Assembly (NCBI RefSeq): GCF_023155275.1
Contig: NZ_JALMUV010000057.1
Coordinates: 1-41,943 of the forward strand
Length of the DNA: 41,943 nt
Direction of reading: 5' to 3'
Origin: Streptomyces rhizoryzae
GTDB taxonomy: Bacteria > Actinomycetota > Actinomycetes > Streptomycetales > Streptomycetaceae
Shown here: positions 8,185-15,870 of the stretch, piece after piece
Layout: each line of letters starts with the position of its first letter
Numbering within the stretch: the first letter of the stretch is position 1
Program-made: the position numbers and the translations under genes
Notes under the pieces: generated by a model
The model's database searches: none
What the model was told of the DNA's origin: nothing
Seen by the model: only the letters and a program-made list of their open reading frames with translations

Positions 8185-9405
8185 CTAGCCCGCCGCCGGG
8201 CCGAACCGCACCGGCAGCGCGTCCAGGCCCCGGGTGAACAGCCCCTGCTCGCGCGGCTGCGCCCCCGGCACCAGGGCCAGGTCCGGCAGCGCGTCCAGCA
8301 GCTGCGCCACCCCCACCTCGACCTCGGCCTTCGCCAGCAGCGCGCCGACGCAGAAGTGCCGGCCCAGGGCGAACGCCAGGTGGTCGGCGGCGGCCGAGAA
8401 GGCCGTGCCGGCGGAGAGGTCGGCCCGGTGGAGGTCGAACCGGTCCGGTGCGGCGTAGCGCCGCTCGTCCCGCCCGGCCGAGCCGATCAGGCAGGTGACC
8501 GTGGCGCCCTCGGGCACCACCCCGCCGCCGAGCGGGACGTCTGCGGCGGCCTGCCGCATGATCATGTGCACCGGCGGGGTGTACCGCAGGGTCTCGGCGA
8601 ACGCCGGCCCGATCAGCGCGGGGTCGGCGCGCACCTCGGCCAGCTGCTCCGGGTGGCGCAGCAGGTTGTGCACCAGGCTGGAGATCGCCTTGTCGGTGGT
8701 CTCCCCGCCGGCGGTCAGCAGCAGGCTGCAAAATGCCTTGACGTCCTCGTCGGTCATCCGCGTGCCGTCGATCTCCGCGGCGCAGAGCACGGACAGCAGG
8801 TCGTCACCGGGGTGCGCGCGGCGCTCCCGGATGATCGGCAGCAGGTAGGCGGCGAATTCCTCGCGGGTGCGCAGCCCGGCGGCGGTGACCTCCGGGTCCT
8901 GGGCGAGGTTGCCGAGGAAGCCGATGATGGCGGTGTACCAGCGGTGGAAGCGGTCGTGGTCGGCCCGGTCCAGGCCCAGCATGTCGGCGATGACGTTGAC
9001 CGGGAAGCGGGTGGCGTACTCGGCGACCAGGTCCGCGGTGCCCCGGTCGCGGAACGCCTCTATCAGCTCCCGGGAGTTGCGCTCGATCACCGGCCGGAAC
9101 GACTCCTCCAGGGCGTTGCCGCGGAAGGCCGGGGCGACCAGGGCGCGGCGCACGGCGTGCTCCCGGCCGCTCATCTGGAGGATGGTGCGGCCGTGCACCG
9201 GCTCCAGCTGCCAGTCGTAGTTGTCGGTGGTGAACGCCGGGTCCTTGAAGGCCCGTTCGACGTCCTCGTACCGCGAGACGAGGTAGCTTCCGGTGGCCTC
9301 GTGGTACAGGAGCGGGAAGTCGTCGCGCAGCACGCGGTAGGCCGCATAGGGGTCCGCGGCGAATTCCGGGGACAGGATGTCCGGCGCTTCTCGGTTCACG
9401 GGCAC
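8185..9405 (-). CDS. Cytochrome P450 (canonical motifs)
   Basis: A 406-aa soluble bacterial class I P450. The I-helix oxygen-activation motif is AGGETT (232-237), the K-helix ExxR is ETLR (271-274) and the heme loop is FALGRHFCVG with Cys352. By memory of the sequence, the segments around residues 60-100 and 265-330 most resemble the CYP134/CypX (pulcherriminic acid synthase) branch, but no cyclodipeptide synthase is nearby, so substrate is unknown. Two GTG starts fit an AAGGAG at 9410-9415 on the minus strand: 9405 (used, 4-nt gap) and 9399 (10-nt gap). It is convergent with the conservon P450. No ferredoxin gene accompanies it. Confidence 0.9.
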   Translation of the reverse strand: MPVNREAPDILSPEFAADPYAAYRVLRDDFPLLYHEATGSYLVSRYEDVERAFKDPAFTTDNYDWQLEPVHGRTILQMSGREHAVRRALVAPAFRGNALEESFRPVIERNSRELIEAFRDRGTADLVAEYATRFPVNVIADMLGLDRADHDRFHRWYTAIIGFLGNLAQDPEVTAAGLRTREEFAAYLLPIIRERRAHPGDDLLSVLCAAEIDGTRMTDEDVKAFCSLLLTAGGETTDKAISSLVHNLLRHPEQLAEVRADPALIGPAFAETLRYTPPVHMIMRQAAADVPLGGGVVPEGATVTCLIGSAGRDERRYAAPDRFDLHRADLSAGTAFSAAADHLAFALGRHFCVGALLAKAEVEVGVAQLLDALPDLALVPGAQPREQGLFTRGLDALPVRFGPAAG

Positions 9406-9463
9406 GACTCTCCTTGGGTGGGGTAGGGGCGGCGACCGCGGCAGCGCGAGCCGTCCGCCCCCA

Positions 9464-9492
9464 AGATCACCGCTGGAGCGGGCCGTTATCAA
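9464..9492 (-). promoter_or_regulatory. Putative promoter of the canonical P450 gene
   Basis: On the minus strand, TTGATA (9492-9487), a 17-bp spacer and TGATCT (9469-9464) give a predicted start near 9457 and a leader of about 50 nt. The -10 match is only moderate. Confidence 0.35.
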
Positions 9493-9508
9493 GACCGCCG
9501 GTGCCCGT

Positions 9509-9978
9509 TCAGTGCCCGGGGAAGGCGCGGCGGTAGTCCCCGGGGGTGACGCCGAGGTGGCGCAGGAAGTGGTGGCGGAGGTTGTGGGCGGTGCCGAGGC
9601 CGCTGAGCGCGGCGGCCTTCTCGATCGGCAGGCCGGTGGACTCCAGCAGTGCCGGGGCGCGCGCCAGCCGCTGGTTGAGGAGCCACTGGAGCGGGGTGGT
9701 GCCGGTCGCGGCCCGGAGGCGCCGGTAGAGGGCGCGGGGGCTCAGCGCCGCGCGGCGGGCCAGGTCCTCGACGGTCAGCGGCCGGTCCAGGCGGGCCCGG
9801 GCCCAGTCCGGTACGGGCGCCAGCCCCGCGTCGTCGGTGGCGGGCACCGACAGGTCGATGAACTGCGCCTGTCCGCCGGGGCGGTGGGCGGGTACGACCA
9901 TCCGGCGGGCGAGCTGGTTGGCGATCCGGGCGCCGAGGTCGCGGCGGACCAGGTGCAGGCACAGGTCGAGTCCGGCGG
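9509..9978 (-). pseudogene. AraC-family regulator with DJ-1-like domain, 5'-truncated
   Basis: The C-terminal part of a GATase1/DJ-1-type AraC regulator. It begins abruptly at AGLDLCLHLVRR, normally close to the end of the DJ-1/PfpI domain, and keeps the full double helix-turn-helix (RPLTVEDLARRAALS and a second HTH ending GVTPGDYRRAF). Roughly 160 N-terminal residues are missing. The reading frame stays open to 10243, but that extension is antisense to the adjacent imine-reductase remnant and has no family similarity, so any start there would be fortuitous. It probably no longer senses its ligand; a truncated DNA-binding product cannot be excluded. Confidence 0.8.
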
Positions 9979-9981
9979 GGA

Positions 9982-10501
9982 GGGGCCACCCGACCACCGT
10001 CTGGAACCGCTCCCCGAAGAAGGCCGCGGCGCCGGCCGCGCGGGGCGCCGCGGTGGCCGGCGACGTGGCCGAGGCGGTCACCGCCGGCCACCTGTCCCTG
10101 GTCTGCGTCCTGGACGACCCGGCGGTGCACACCGTCCTCGACCCGGTCGCCGGGAAGCTCGCCGGCCGGGCCCTGGTCAACCTCACGTCCGGGACCCCCG
10201 AGCAGGCCCGCGCGAACGCGGAGTGGGCCGCCGGGCACGGCATCGACTACCTCGACGGCGCGGTCATGACCACCCCGCCGGGCGTCGGCAGCCGCGAGAT
10301 GATGTTCCTCTACAGCGGCGCGCGCCCGGTCTTCGACGCCCACCGCGCCACCCTGGAGGCGCTGGGCGACCCGCTGCACCTGGGCACCGACCCCGGCCTG
10401 GCCGCCGTCCACGACGCCGCGCTGCTGGGCCCGATGTGGTCCGCGCTGACCGGCTGGCTCCCAGCGTCATCGAGGTGCTGCGCCGCCCCGCGGCCGCCTG
10501 A
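9982..10501 (+). pseudogene. Imine-reductase-like NAD(P)-binding protein, decayed
   Basis: Translation from 9982 gives GHPTTVWNRSPKK, then AGDVAEAV, VNLTSGTPEQAR, DYLDGAVMT and MWSALTGWL (ending 10460). These are the diagnostic Rossmann-side segments of imine reductases (6-phosphogluconate/beta-hydroxyacid dehydrogenase superfamily). The first roughly 35-40 residues with the GxGxxG loop are absent, because the sequence runs straight into the AraC remnant. After 10460 the frame changes and only a C-terminal-like tail (SVIEVLRR, stop 10501) remains, so about 100 residues of the helical domain were also lost. It cannot make a working enzyme. Confidence 0.82.
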
Positions 10502-10528
10502 CCCGGCGGGCCGCCCGGCCGACCCGGC

Positions 10529-12949
10529 TCAGGCCGGGAAGCGCCGCCCCACCCACCGCCAGGCGGCCTCCAGGAGCACGGCCGCGACCGCGGCGACGGC
10601 CACCGCCGTCCACGGCAGCACCGTCCCCACCAGCCGCAGGTCGAAGAAGCGCTGGAGCCCGGGCACCACCAGGACGACCAGGAAGGCCAGCGCCATCGCC
10701 AGCACCAGCGCGATCCGCCACCAGGTGTAGGGGCGGGCGATGATCGCCAGGACCCACAGGGCGGTCAGGAAGAGCGTCAGGGTGGCGGCGCTGGTCTGCG
10801 CGCCGAGGGCGTCCGGGCCGGTGTAGTACGCGCGGGCCAGCAGGTACGTGGCGAACGCCGCGACGCCGGTGATCAGCCCGGACGGGATCGCGTACCGCAT
10901 CACCCGGCGGACGAAGTGCGGGCGGGCGCGCTCGGTGTTGGGTGCCAGCGCGAGGAAGAACGCCGGGACGCCGATGGTCAGCGTCGACAGCAGGGTCAGG
11001 TGGCGCGGCAGGAAGGGGTAGGGGATCCGGCAGCAGACGACCAGGATCGCCAGCAGCACCGAGTAGACGGTCTTGGTGAGGAAGAGGGTGGCGACCCGGG
11101 TGATGTTGCCGATCACCCGGCGGCCCTCGGCGACCACCGACGGCAGCGTCGCGAAGCTGTTGTTCAGCAGCACGATCTGGGCCACCGCCCGGGTCGCCTC
11201 CGACCCGGCGCCCATCGCCACGCCGATGTCGGCGTCCTTGAGCGCCAGCACGTCGTTGACCCCGTCGCCGGTCATCGCGACGTGGTGGCCGCGGGCCTGG
11301 AGCGCGCCGACCATCTCGCGCTTCTGCTGCGGGGTGACCCGCCCGAAGACCGCGCCGCGCTCGATGGCCCGGGCCATCGCGTCCGGGTCGCCGTGCGGCA
11401 GCTGCCGGGCGTCCACCGGGTCGTCCGCGCCGGGCAGGCCCAGCTTCCCGGCGACCGCGCCCACCGACACCGCGTTGTCGCCGGAGATCACCTTGGCCTG
11501 GACGCCCTGCTCCGCGAAGTAGCGCAGGGTGTCGGGGGCGTCCGGGCGCAGCCGCTGCTCCAGGACGACCAGGGCGGCGGGGCGGACCTCGCGGGCGGTG
11601 TCGGGGTGGTCCAGCGGCCGGACGGCCCGGGCCAGCAGCAGCACCCGCAGGCCCTGCGCGTTGAGCCGCCCGGTCTCGGCCAGTGCCGGGTCGCCGTCGG
11701 CGAGCAGGACGTCGGGGGCGCCGAGCAGCCAACCCGAGCGCCGGCCGTCGGGCTCCTCGAAGGCCGCGCCGCTGTACTTGCGGGCCGAGGAGAACGGCAG
11801 GGTCCCGGTGCAGCGCCAGCCGTCCGGTGCCGGGCAGGCGTCCGCGACGGCCTGGAGGGAGGCGTTGGGGCGCGGGTCGGACGCGCCGAAGGCGCCGAGC
11901 ACCTCCCGGGTGCGGGCCGGGTCGCCCCCGTCCAGGGTCCGCACCTCGCCGAGGTCCATACCGCCCTCGGTGAGCGTCCCGGTCTTGTCCAGGCAGACCA
12001 CGTCGACCCGGGCCAGCCCCTCGATCGCCGGCAGCTCCTGCACCAGGCACTGCCTGCGGCCCAGCCGGACGACGCCGATGGCGAAGGCGACCGAGGTCAG
12101 CAGCACCAGCCCCTCGGGGATCATCGGCACGATCCCGGCGACCATCCGGCGCACCGCGGCGTCGGCGGGCAGCCCGAGGGTCAGCAGGTGGCTGAAGATC
12201 AGGCCGAGCGCGGTCGGGACCGCCATCCAGGTCACGTACTTCAGGATCCGGCTGATGCCGCTGCGCAGTTCGGAGTGGACCAGGGTGAACCGGCTGGCCT
12301 CCTCGGCGAGGCGCGCCGCGTACGCCTCCCGGCCCACCTTGGTCGCGGTGAACGCGCCGGTGCCCGCGACGGCGAAGCTGCCGGACATCATCCGGTCGCC
12401 GGGCTTCTTGACGACCGGGTCGGCCTCGCCGGTCAGCAGCGACTCGTCGACCTCCAGGCCGTCGGACTCCAGCACCTCGCCGTCGACGATGACCTTGCCG
12501 CCCGGGCCCAGTTCGAGGACGTCGCCGAGGACCACCTGCCCGGTGGGGATCTCGGCGGCCCTCCCGTCGCGGCGCACCGTCGGCCGGGTCTCGCCGATCA
12601 CCGCGAGGCTGTCCAGCGTCTTCTTGGCGCGCAGCTCCTGGATGATGCCGATGCCGGTGTTGGCCAGGATCACGAAGCCGAACAGGCCGTCCTGGAGCGG
12701 GCCGACGATCAGGATGATCACGAAGAGCACGCCGATGATGGCGTTGAAGCGGGTGAGGACGTTGGCGCGGACGATCTCCGCGACCGATCGGGAGGAGCGC
12801 GCCGGGACGTCGTTGACCTCCCCGCGGGCCACCCGCTGCGCGACCTCGGCGGCGCTGAGTCCGGGGTGCGCGGGCCGCCGGGCGCTCCCGGCGGCGGTCC
12901 GGCCGCCGGGCTCCGGTTCCTCGACTTCCGTCCGCGCCGGATCCGTCAT
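10529..12949 (-). CDS. P-type cation ATPase, CtpE-like
   Basis: An 806-aa integral membrane transporter. It has the actuator loop LTGEA (172-176), the TM4 signature IPEGL (277-281), the phosphorylated Asp in DKTGTLTE (D321) and the hinge GDGVND (about 560). No heavy-metal CxxC domain or CPC motif is present, so it is not a P1B pump. The layout, with few TMs before the actuator and the segment LGRRQCLVQELPAIEGLARVD directly before DKTGT (shown in part), matches mycobacterial CtpE, linked in the literature to Ca2+ uptake; substrate here is inference. The first 50 residues are a soluble extension. TAACGT at 12962-12957 lies 7 nt before the ATG, so the transcript may be leaderless. Confidence 0.88.
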   Translation of the reverse strand: MTDPARTEVEEPEPGGRTAAGSARRPAHPGLSAAEVAQRVARGEVNDVPARSSRSVAEIVRANVLTRFNAIIGVLFVIILIVGPLQDGLFGFVILANTGIGIIQELRAKKTLDSLAVIGETRPTVRRDGRAAEIPTGQVVLGDVLELGPGGKVIVDGEVLESDGLEVDESLLTGEADPVVKKPGDRMMSGSFAVAGTGAFTATKVGREAYAARLAEEASRFTLVHSELRSGISRILKYVTWMAVPTALGLIFSHLLTLGLPADAAVRRMVAGIVPMIPEGLVLLTSVAFAIGVVRLGRRQCLVQELPAIEGLARVDVVCLDKTGTLTEGGMDLGEVRTLDGGDPARTREVLGAFGASDPRPNASLQAVADACPAPDGWRCTGTLPFSSARKYSGAAFEEPDGRRSGWLLGAPDVLLADGDPALAETGRLNAQGLRVLLLARAVRPLDHPDTAREVRPAALVVLEQRLRPDAPDTLRYFAEQGVQAKVISGDNAVSVGAVAGKLGLPGADDPVDARQLPHGDPDAMARAIERGAVFGRVTPQQKREMVGALQARGHHVAMTGDGVNDVLALKDADIGVAMGAGSEATRAVAQIVLLNNSFATLPSVVAEGRRVIGNITRVATLFLTKTVYSVLLAILVVCCRIPYPFLPRHLTLLSTLTIGVPAFFLALAPNTERARPHFVRRVMRYAIPSGLITGVAAFATYLLARAYYTGPDALGAQTSAATLTLFLTALWVLAIIARPYTWWRIALVLAMALAFLVVLVVPGLQRFFDLRLVGTVLPWTAVAVAAVAAVLLEAAWRWVGRRFPA

Positions 12950-12956
12950 GCCCTCG

Positions 12957-12962
12957 ACGTTA
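12957..12962 (-). promoter_or_regulatory. -10 element, leaderless start of the P-type ATPase
   Basis: TAACGT on the minus strand is 7 nt from the ATG at 12949, a spacing that places the transcript start at the A of ATG. Confidence 0.4.
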
Positions 12963-13005
12963 CGGGGCGAACGCCCGCTTCACCCGCCGGCGGCCGGCCG
13001 GGGCG

Positions 13006-13287
13006 TCAGGAGGGATCGGGGGCGGGTGTCCCGGTCGCCGCCGCGGCGGCCGCCCGCTTGATCGCGGCGTCCCGCTTGCGCACGTACCAGACGCCGACCA
13101 GCCCGAGGCCGCCGCCGGCCAGGCAGGTCCACAGCAGCCAGGTGTGGCCGTGGTCGGCGTACCAGCCGTAGAAGGGCAGCTGGGCGAGGAAGAGCACGAA
13201 CCAGATGACGGTGCCGCCGGTGATCGTGCCGACGACGGGACCTTCGAGCGGCGGCGGGGCCTCGCGCAGTTCGGACTTCTTCCACAT
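13006..13287 (-). CDS. DUF2530-like small membrane protein
   Basis: A 93-aa protein with two hydrophobic segments (about residues 22-42 and 52-70), a short loop GWYADHGHTW between them, and a basic tail with KRDAAIKR. Size and pattern fit the DUF2530 family of actinobacterial membrane proteins of unknown function; that family call is from memory. The internal ATG at 13287 is chosen over an upstream in-frame ATG at 13356 because homology starts at MWKKSELREAPPP and because TAAGCT lies 7 nt before it. It is divergent from the purine permease. Confidence 0.7.
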   Translation of the reverse strand: MWKKSELREAPPPLEGPVVGTITGGTVIWFVLFLAQLPFYGWYADHGHTWLLWTCLAGGGLGLVGVWYVRKRDAAIKRAAAAAATGTPAPDPS

Positions 13288-13566
13288 GGGGGTCAGCTTA
13301 CGGGGCCCGGGGCGGCGCCGGCCGGGGCCCGGCAGGGGCCCGCCCAGGGTGCCCACCGCTGTCCCGTAGGGGTCTACGCGCGGAGATAGCGATCAACGAA
13401 TTGTTTATTCATACTGAACCTTTCTGGAACTGACCGGTTCGGATCGTTGATTCCTCCAATCCGATCCCCCCATGCTGTTCCAGGTCATTGGTTGCTGTCC
13501 CGCCGCCTGTGCGTGTTCCCGGCCCCCGGGCCGCGCCTGCTCCGGCCCGTACGACTGAGGTCCCGC
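13288..13566. other. Divergent intergenic region, AT-richer core
   Basis: This gap lies between the DUF2530 gene and the purine permease. TAAGCT at 13300-13295 (minus) is a likely -10 for the small protein, 7 nt from its ATG. The core 13385-13470 is clearly less GC-rich than the surroundings and holds an 8-bp inverted repeat (ATCAACGA 13392-13399 and TCGTTGAT 13444-13451), a possible operator for the permease. No riboswitch or gene was recognised. Confidence 0.4.
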
Positions 13567-15039
13567 ATGTCGCCCTCGACCCCTTCGCCGGTCGACACCG
13601 TGAAAAGCCCTGGCCCGCAGCCCCCCAGGAACGCCCTCGACCGCTTCTTCAAGATCTCCGAGCGGGGGTCCACGGTCGGCCGGGAGCTGCGCGGCGGTCT
13701 GGCCACGTTCTTCGCCATGGCGTACATCGTCGTGCTGAACCCGATCATCCTCGGGGCCGGTGTCGACAAGTACGGACACCATTTGGACAACGGTCAGCTG
13801 GTCACCGCGACCGCCCTGATGGCCGGACTGGGCACCGTCCTGATGGGCGTGATGGGCAACGTCCCGATCGCCATCGCCGCGGGCCTGGGCATCAACGCCG
13901 TGGTCTCGCTCCAGCTCGCGCCCAAGATGAGCTGGCCGGACGCGATGGGCATGGTGGTGCTCGCCGGCCTGGTGCTGATGATCCTGGTCGCCTCCGGACT
14001 CCGGCAGCGGGTGATGGACGCCATCCCGGGCGGGCTGCGGCGTGCCATCGCGATCGGCATCGGCCTGTTCATCTCGCTGGTCGGCCTGGTCGACGCGGGC
14101 TTCGTCAGCCGCAACCCGGACGCCGCGCACACCACCGTCCCGCTCAGCCTCGGCCAGGGCGGCCAGCTCAAGGGCTGGCCGGTGCTGGTCTTCGTGCTCG
14201 GCCTGGCGCTGATGTTCGTGCTGACCGTCCGCAAGACCAAGGGCGCGATCCTGATCGGCATGGTCACCATGGCCGTCGTCGCGATCATCATCAACGCGGT
14301 GGCCACCATCCCGGACGCCTCCTGGGGCCTGGCGGTGCCCAACGTCCCGCACAAGATCGTCGGCGCGCCCGACTTCGGGCTGATCGGGCACATCAGCCTC
14401 TTCGGCGGCTTCCGGGAAGTCGGCGTGCTCACCGGCTGCCTGTTCGTCTTCACCGTGCTGCTGTCCGGCTTCTTCGACGCGATGGGCACCATCATCGGCG
14501 TCGGCGAGGAGGCCGGGCTGCTGGACAACGAGACCGGCAACCTGCCGAACATGGGCCGGATCCTGATGGCCGACGGCATCGCGGTGGCCGGCGGCGGCTT
14601 CGGCTCGGCCTCGGCCAACACCTGCTTCGTGGAGTCCACCGCCGGTGTCGGCGAGGGGGCCCGCACCGGTCTGGCCAACCTCGTCACCGGCGGGCTGTTC
14701 CTGCTCGCGCTGATCTTCACGCCGCTGGCCACCGTCGTGCCCTCGCAGGCCGCCACGCCCGCGCTGCTGGTCGTCGGCTTCCTGATCATGGCGGCGAACG
14801 TCCGGGACATCGACTGGAGCGACTTCACCGTCGCCGTCCCGGCGTTCCTGACCATCGTCTCGATGCCGTTCACCTACAGCATCACCAACGGCATCGGCAT
14901 GGGCGTGCTGGCCTTCATCCTGCTGCGGACGGTGACCGGGCGGTTCAAGGAGATCCCCTGGCTGCTGAACGCGGTCGGGATCTGCTTCCTGGTCTACTTC
15001 CTGCTCAACCCGATCGAGCAGCTCCTCGGCGTGAAGTAG
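13567..15039 (+). CDS. NCS2/AzgA-type purine permease
   Basis: A 490-aa polytopic membrane protein with about 12-14 membrane helices. Family signatures are SGFFDAMGTIIGVGEEAG (about residue 303) and NTCFVESTAGVGEGARTG (about 355), which mark the AzgA/PbuG hypoxanthine-guanine-adenine permeases. The function inferred is proton-coupled uptake of a purine base. The ATG at 13567 starts MSPSTPSP, preceded by GAGGT 8 nt upstream; the open frame further upstream is low-complexity and probably leader. It is single in its transcription unit. Confidence 0.88.
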   Translation: MSPSTPSPVDTVKSPGPQPPRNALDRFFKISERGSTVGRELRGGLATFFAMAYIVVLNPIILGAGVDKYGHHLDNGQLVTATALMAGLGTVLMGVMGNVPIAIAAGLGINAVVSLQLAPKMSWPDAMGMVVLAGLVLMILVASGLRQRVMDAIPGGLRRAIAIGIGLFISLVGLVDAGFVSRNPDAAHTTVPLSLGQGGQLKGWPVLVFVLGLALMFVLTVRKTKGAILIGMVTMAVVAIIINAVATIPDASWGLAVPNVPHKIVGAPDFGLIGHISLFGGFREVGVLTGCLFVFTVLLSGFFDAMGTIIGVGEEAGLLDNETGNLPNMGRILMADGIAVAGGGFGSASANTCFVESTAGVGEGARTGLANLVTGGLFLLALIFTPLATVVPSQAATPALLVVGFLIMAANVRDIDWSDFTVAVPAFLTIVSMPFTYSITNGIGMGVLAFILLRTVTGRFKEIPWLLNAVGICFLVYFLLNPIEQLLGVK

Positions 15040-15062
15040 CCGGGCGGGGAGTGGCCGGGCCC

Positions 15063-15263
15063 TCAGGAGGGGCTGCGGGCCGCGCCCCAGCCCCGCAGCC
15101 GCTCGGTCTTCTCGACCGAGGTCGACAACCGTTCATCGAAGTCCTCGCGGATGAGCGTCCGGACGACATAGTCCTGGACGCTCATTCCGCGTTTTGCGGC
15201 GTGCTGGCGGAGGCGCTCCAGCAGCTCCCGGTCGACGCGCAGGCTGAGCACACTCGATCCCAT
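15063..15263 (-). CDS. Ribbon-helix-helix protein
   Basis: A 66-aa protein. The N-terminal strand SVLSLRVDREL is followed by two helices (LLERLRQHAAKRG and SVQDYVVRTLIRE), which is the Arc/MetJ-type RHH fold, and then a basic 20-residue tail. RHH proteins bind DNA as dimers through the strand. No toxin gene is adjacent, so a solitary regulator is more likely than an antitoxin. The ATG lies 7 nt from a weak -10-like GACCGT (15276-15271, minus), so the message may be leaderless. It is divergent from marR. Confidence 0.75.
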   Translation of the reverse strand: MGSSVLSLRVDRELLERLRQHAAKRGMSVQDYVVRTLIREDFDERLSTSVEKTERLRGWGAARSPS

Positions 15264-15368
15264 ACGGACAACGGTCCCCGTCCGGAGCGGTCGGATGTGT
15301 CGTTTTCCGCGCCGTCCTCACTCGTACGGGTGACTCACGCGGTCCCCGGGAGGGCGGTGGACCGCCGC

Positions 15369-15397
15369 TTTACTTAGGAAGGCTAATGAGCTATGCT
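15369..15397 (+). promoter_or_regulatory. marR-MFS promoter with embedded operator
   Basis: The -35 TTTACT (15369-15374), a 17-bp spacer and the -10 TATGCT (15392-15397) stand 7 nt before ATG 15405, so a leaderless transcript is predicted. An inverted repeat TTAG-N5-CTAA (15374-15386) occupies the spacer, the expected place for MarR autorepression. A second CTAA copy follows at 15396-15399. Confidence 0.65.
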
Positions 15398-15404
15398 AAC
15401 GACC

Positions 15405-15842
15405 ATGCCGGAACTGTCCAACGGCGCCGACGCTGACGCCGTGAATTCCCTGCGGTCCGCCGTGATGCGCCTCTCGCGCCGCCTGAAGCACCAGCGGGTC
15501 GACGAGTCGCTGAGCCCCACCGAGATGTCGGTGCTCGGCACCCTCGCCCGGTGCGGCCGGGCCACCCCCGGTGAGCTCGCCCGCAAGGAGCACGTCCAGC
15601 CGCCGTCGATGACCCGCATCGTGGCGATGCTGGAGGCCAAGGGGCTGGTCCGGCTGGAGGCCCACCCCGAGGACCGCCGGCAGAAGGTCGTCACCCAGAC
15701 CGAGCAGGCCGAGGCGATGCTGGAGGAGAGCCGCCGCAAGCGGAACACCTGGCTCGCCGAACTGGCCGCCGGGCTGGACGCCGAGGAATGGGCCAAGGTC
15801 CGGGCCGCCGCGCCCGTACTGGAGAAACTCGCACAGCTGTAG
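15405..15842 (+). CDS. MarR-family regulator
   Basis: A 145-aa winged-helix regulator. Helix-turn-helix and wing are visible at about residues 55-95 (RATPGELARKEHVQPPSM, then LEAHPEDRRQKVV, the typical DxRxxxV wing). It is followed after 28 nt by an MFS exporter with the same orientation, the common arrangement in which the MarR protein senses the exported compound and represses both. Two ATGs are possible: 15393 with an AGGAAGG 10 nt upstream, or 15405. I choose 15405 because a full -35/-10 promoter places the transcript start exactly there. Confidence 0.88.
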   Translation: MPELSNGADADAVNSLRSAVMRLSRRLKHQRVDESLSPTEMSVLGTLARCGRATPGELARKEHVQPPSMTRIVAMLEAKGLVRLEAHPEDRRQKVVTQTEQAEAMLEESRRKRNTWLAELAAGLDAEEWAKVRAAAPVLEKLAQL

Positions 15843-15870
15843 GACACCGGGCCGAGGAGGCGAACCCACG

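Noticed and set aside
8185..9405. Second P450 as part of a cyclodipeptide or pulcherrimin cluster
   Set aside because: No cyclodipeptide synthase or transporter of that type is in the window.
9979..10243. Extension of the AraC reading frame giving a 244-aa regulator
   Set aside because: This part is antisense to recognisable imine-reductase sequence and has no AraC or DJ-1 similarity.
13385..13470. Purine riboswitch upstream of the permease
   Set aside because: No aptamer-like three-way junction core could be recognised; only a spaced 8-bp inverted repeat is present.
15063..15263. Ribbon-helix-helix protein as antitoxin of a toxin-antitoxin pair
   Set aside because: No toxin-sized gene with a PIN, RelE or MazF pattern lies next to it.
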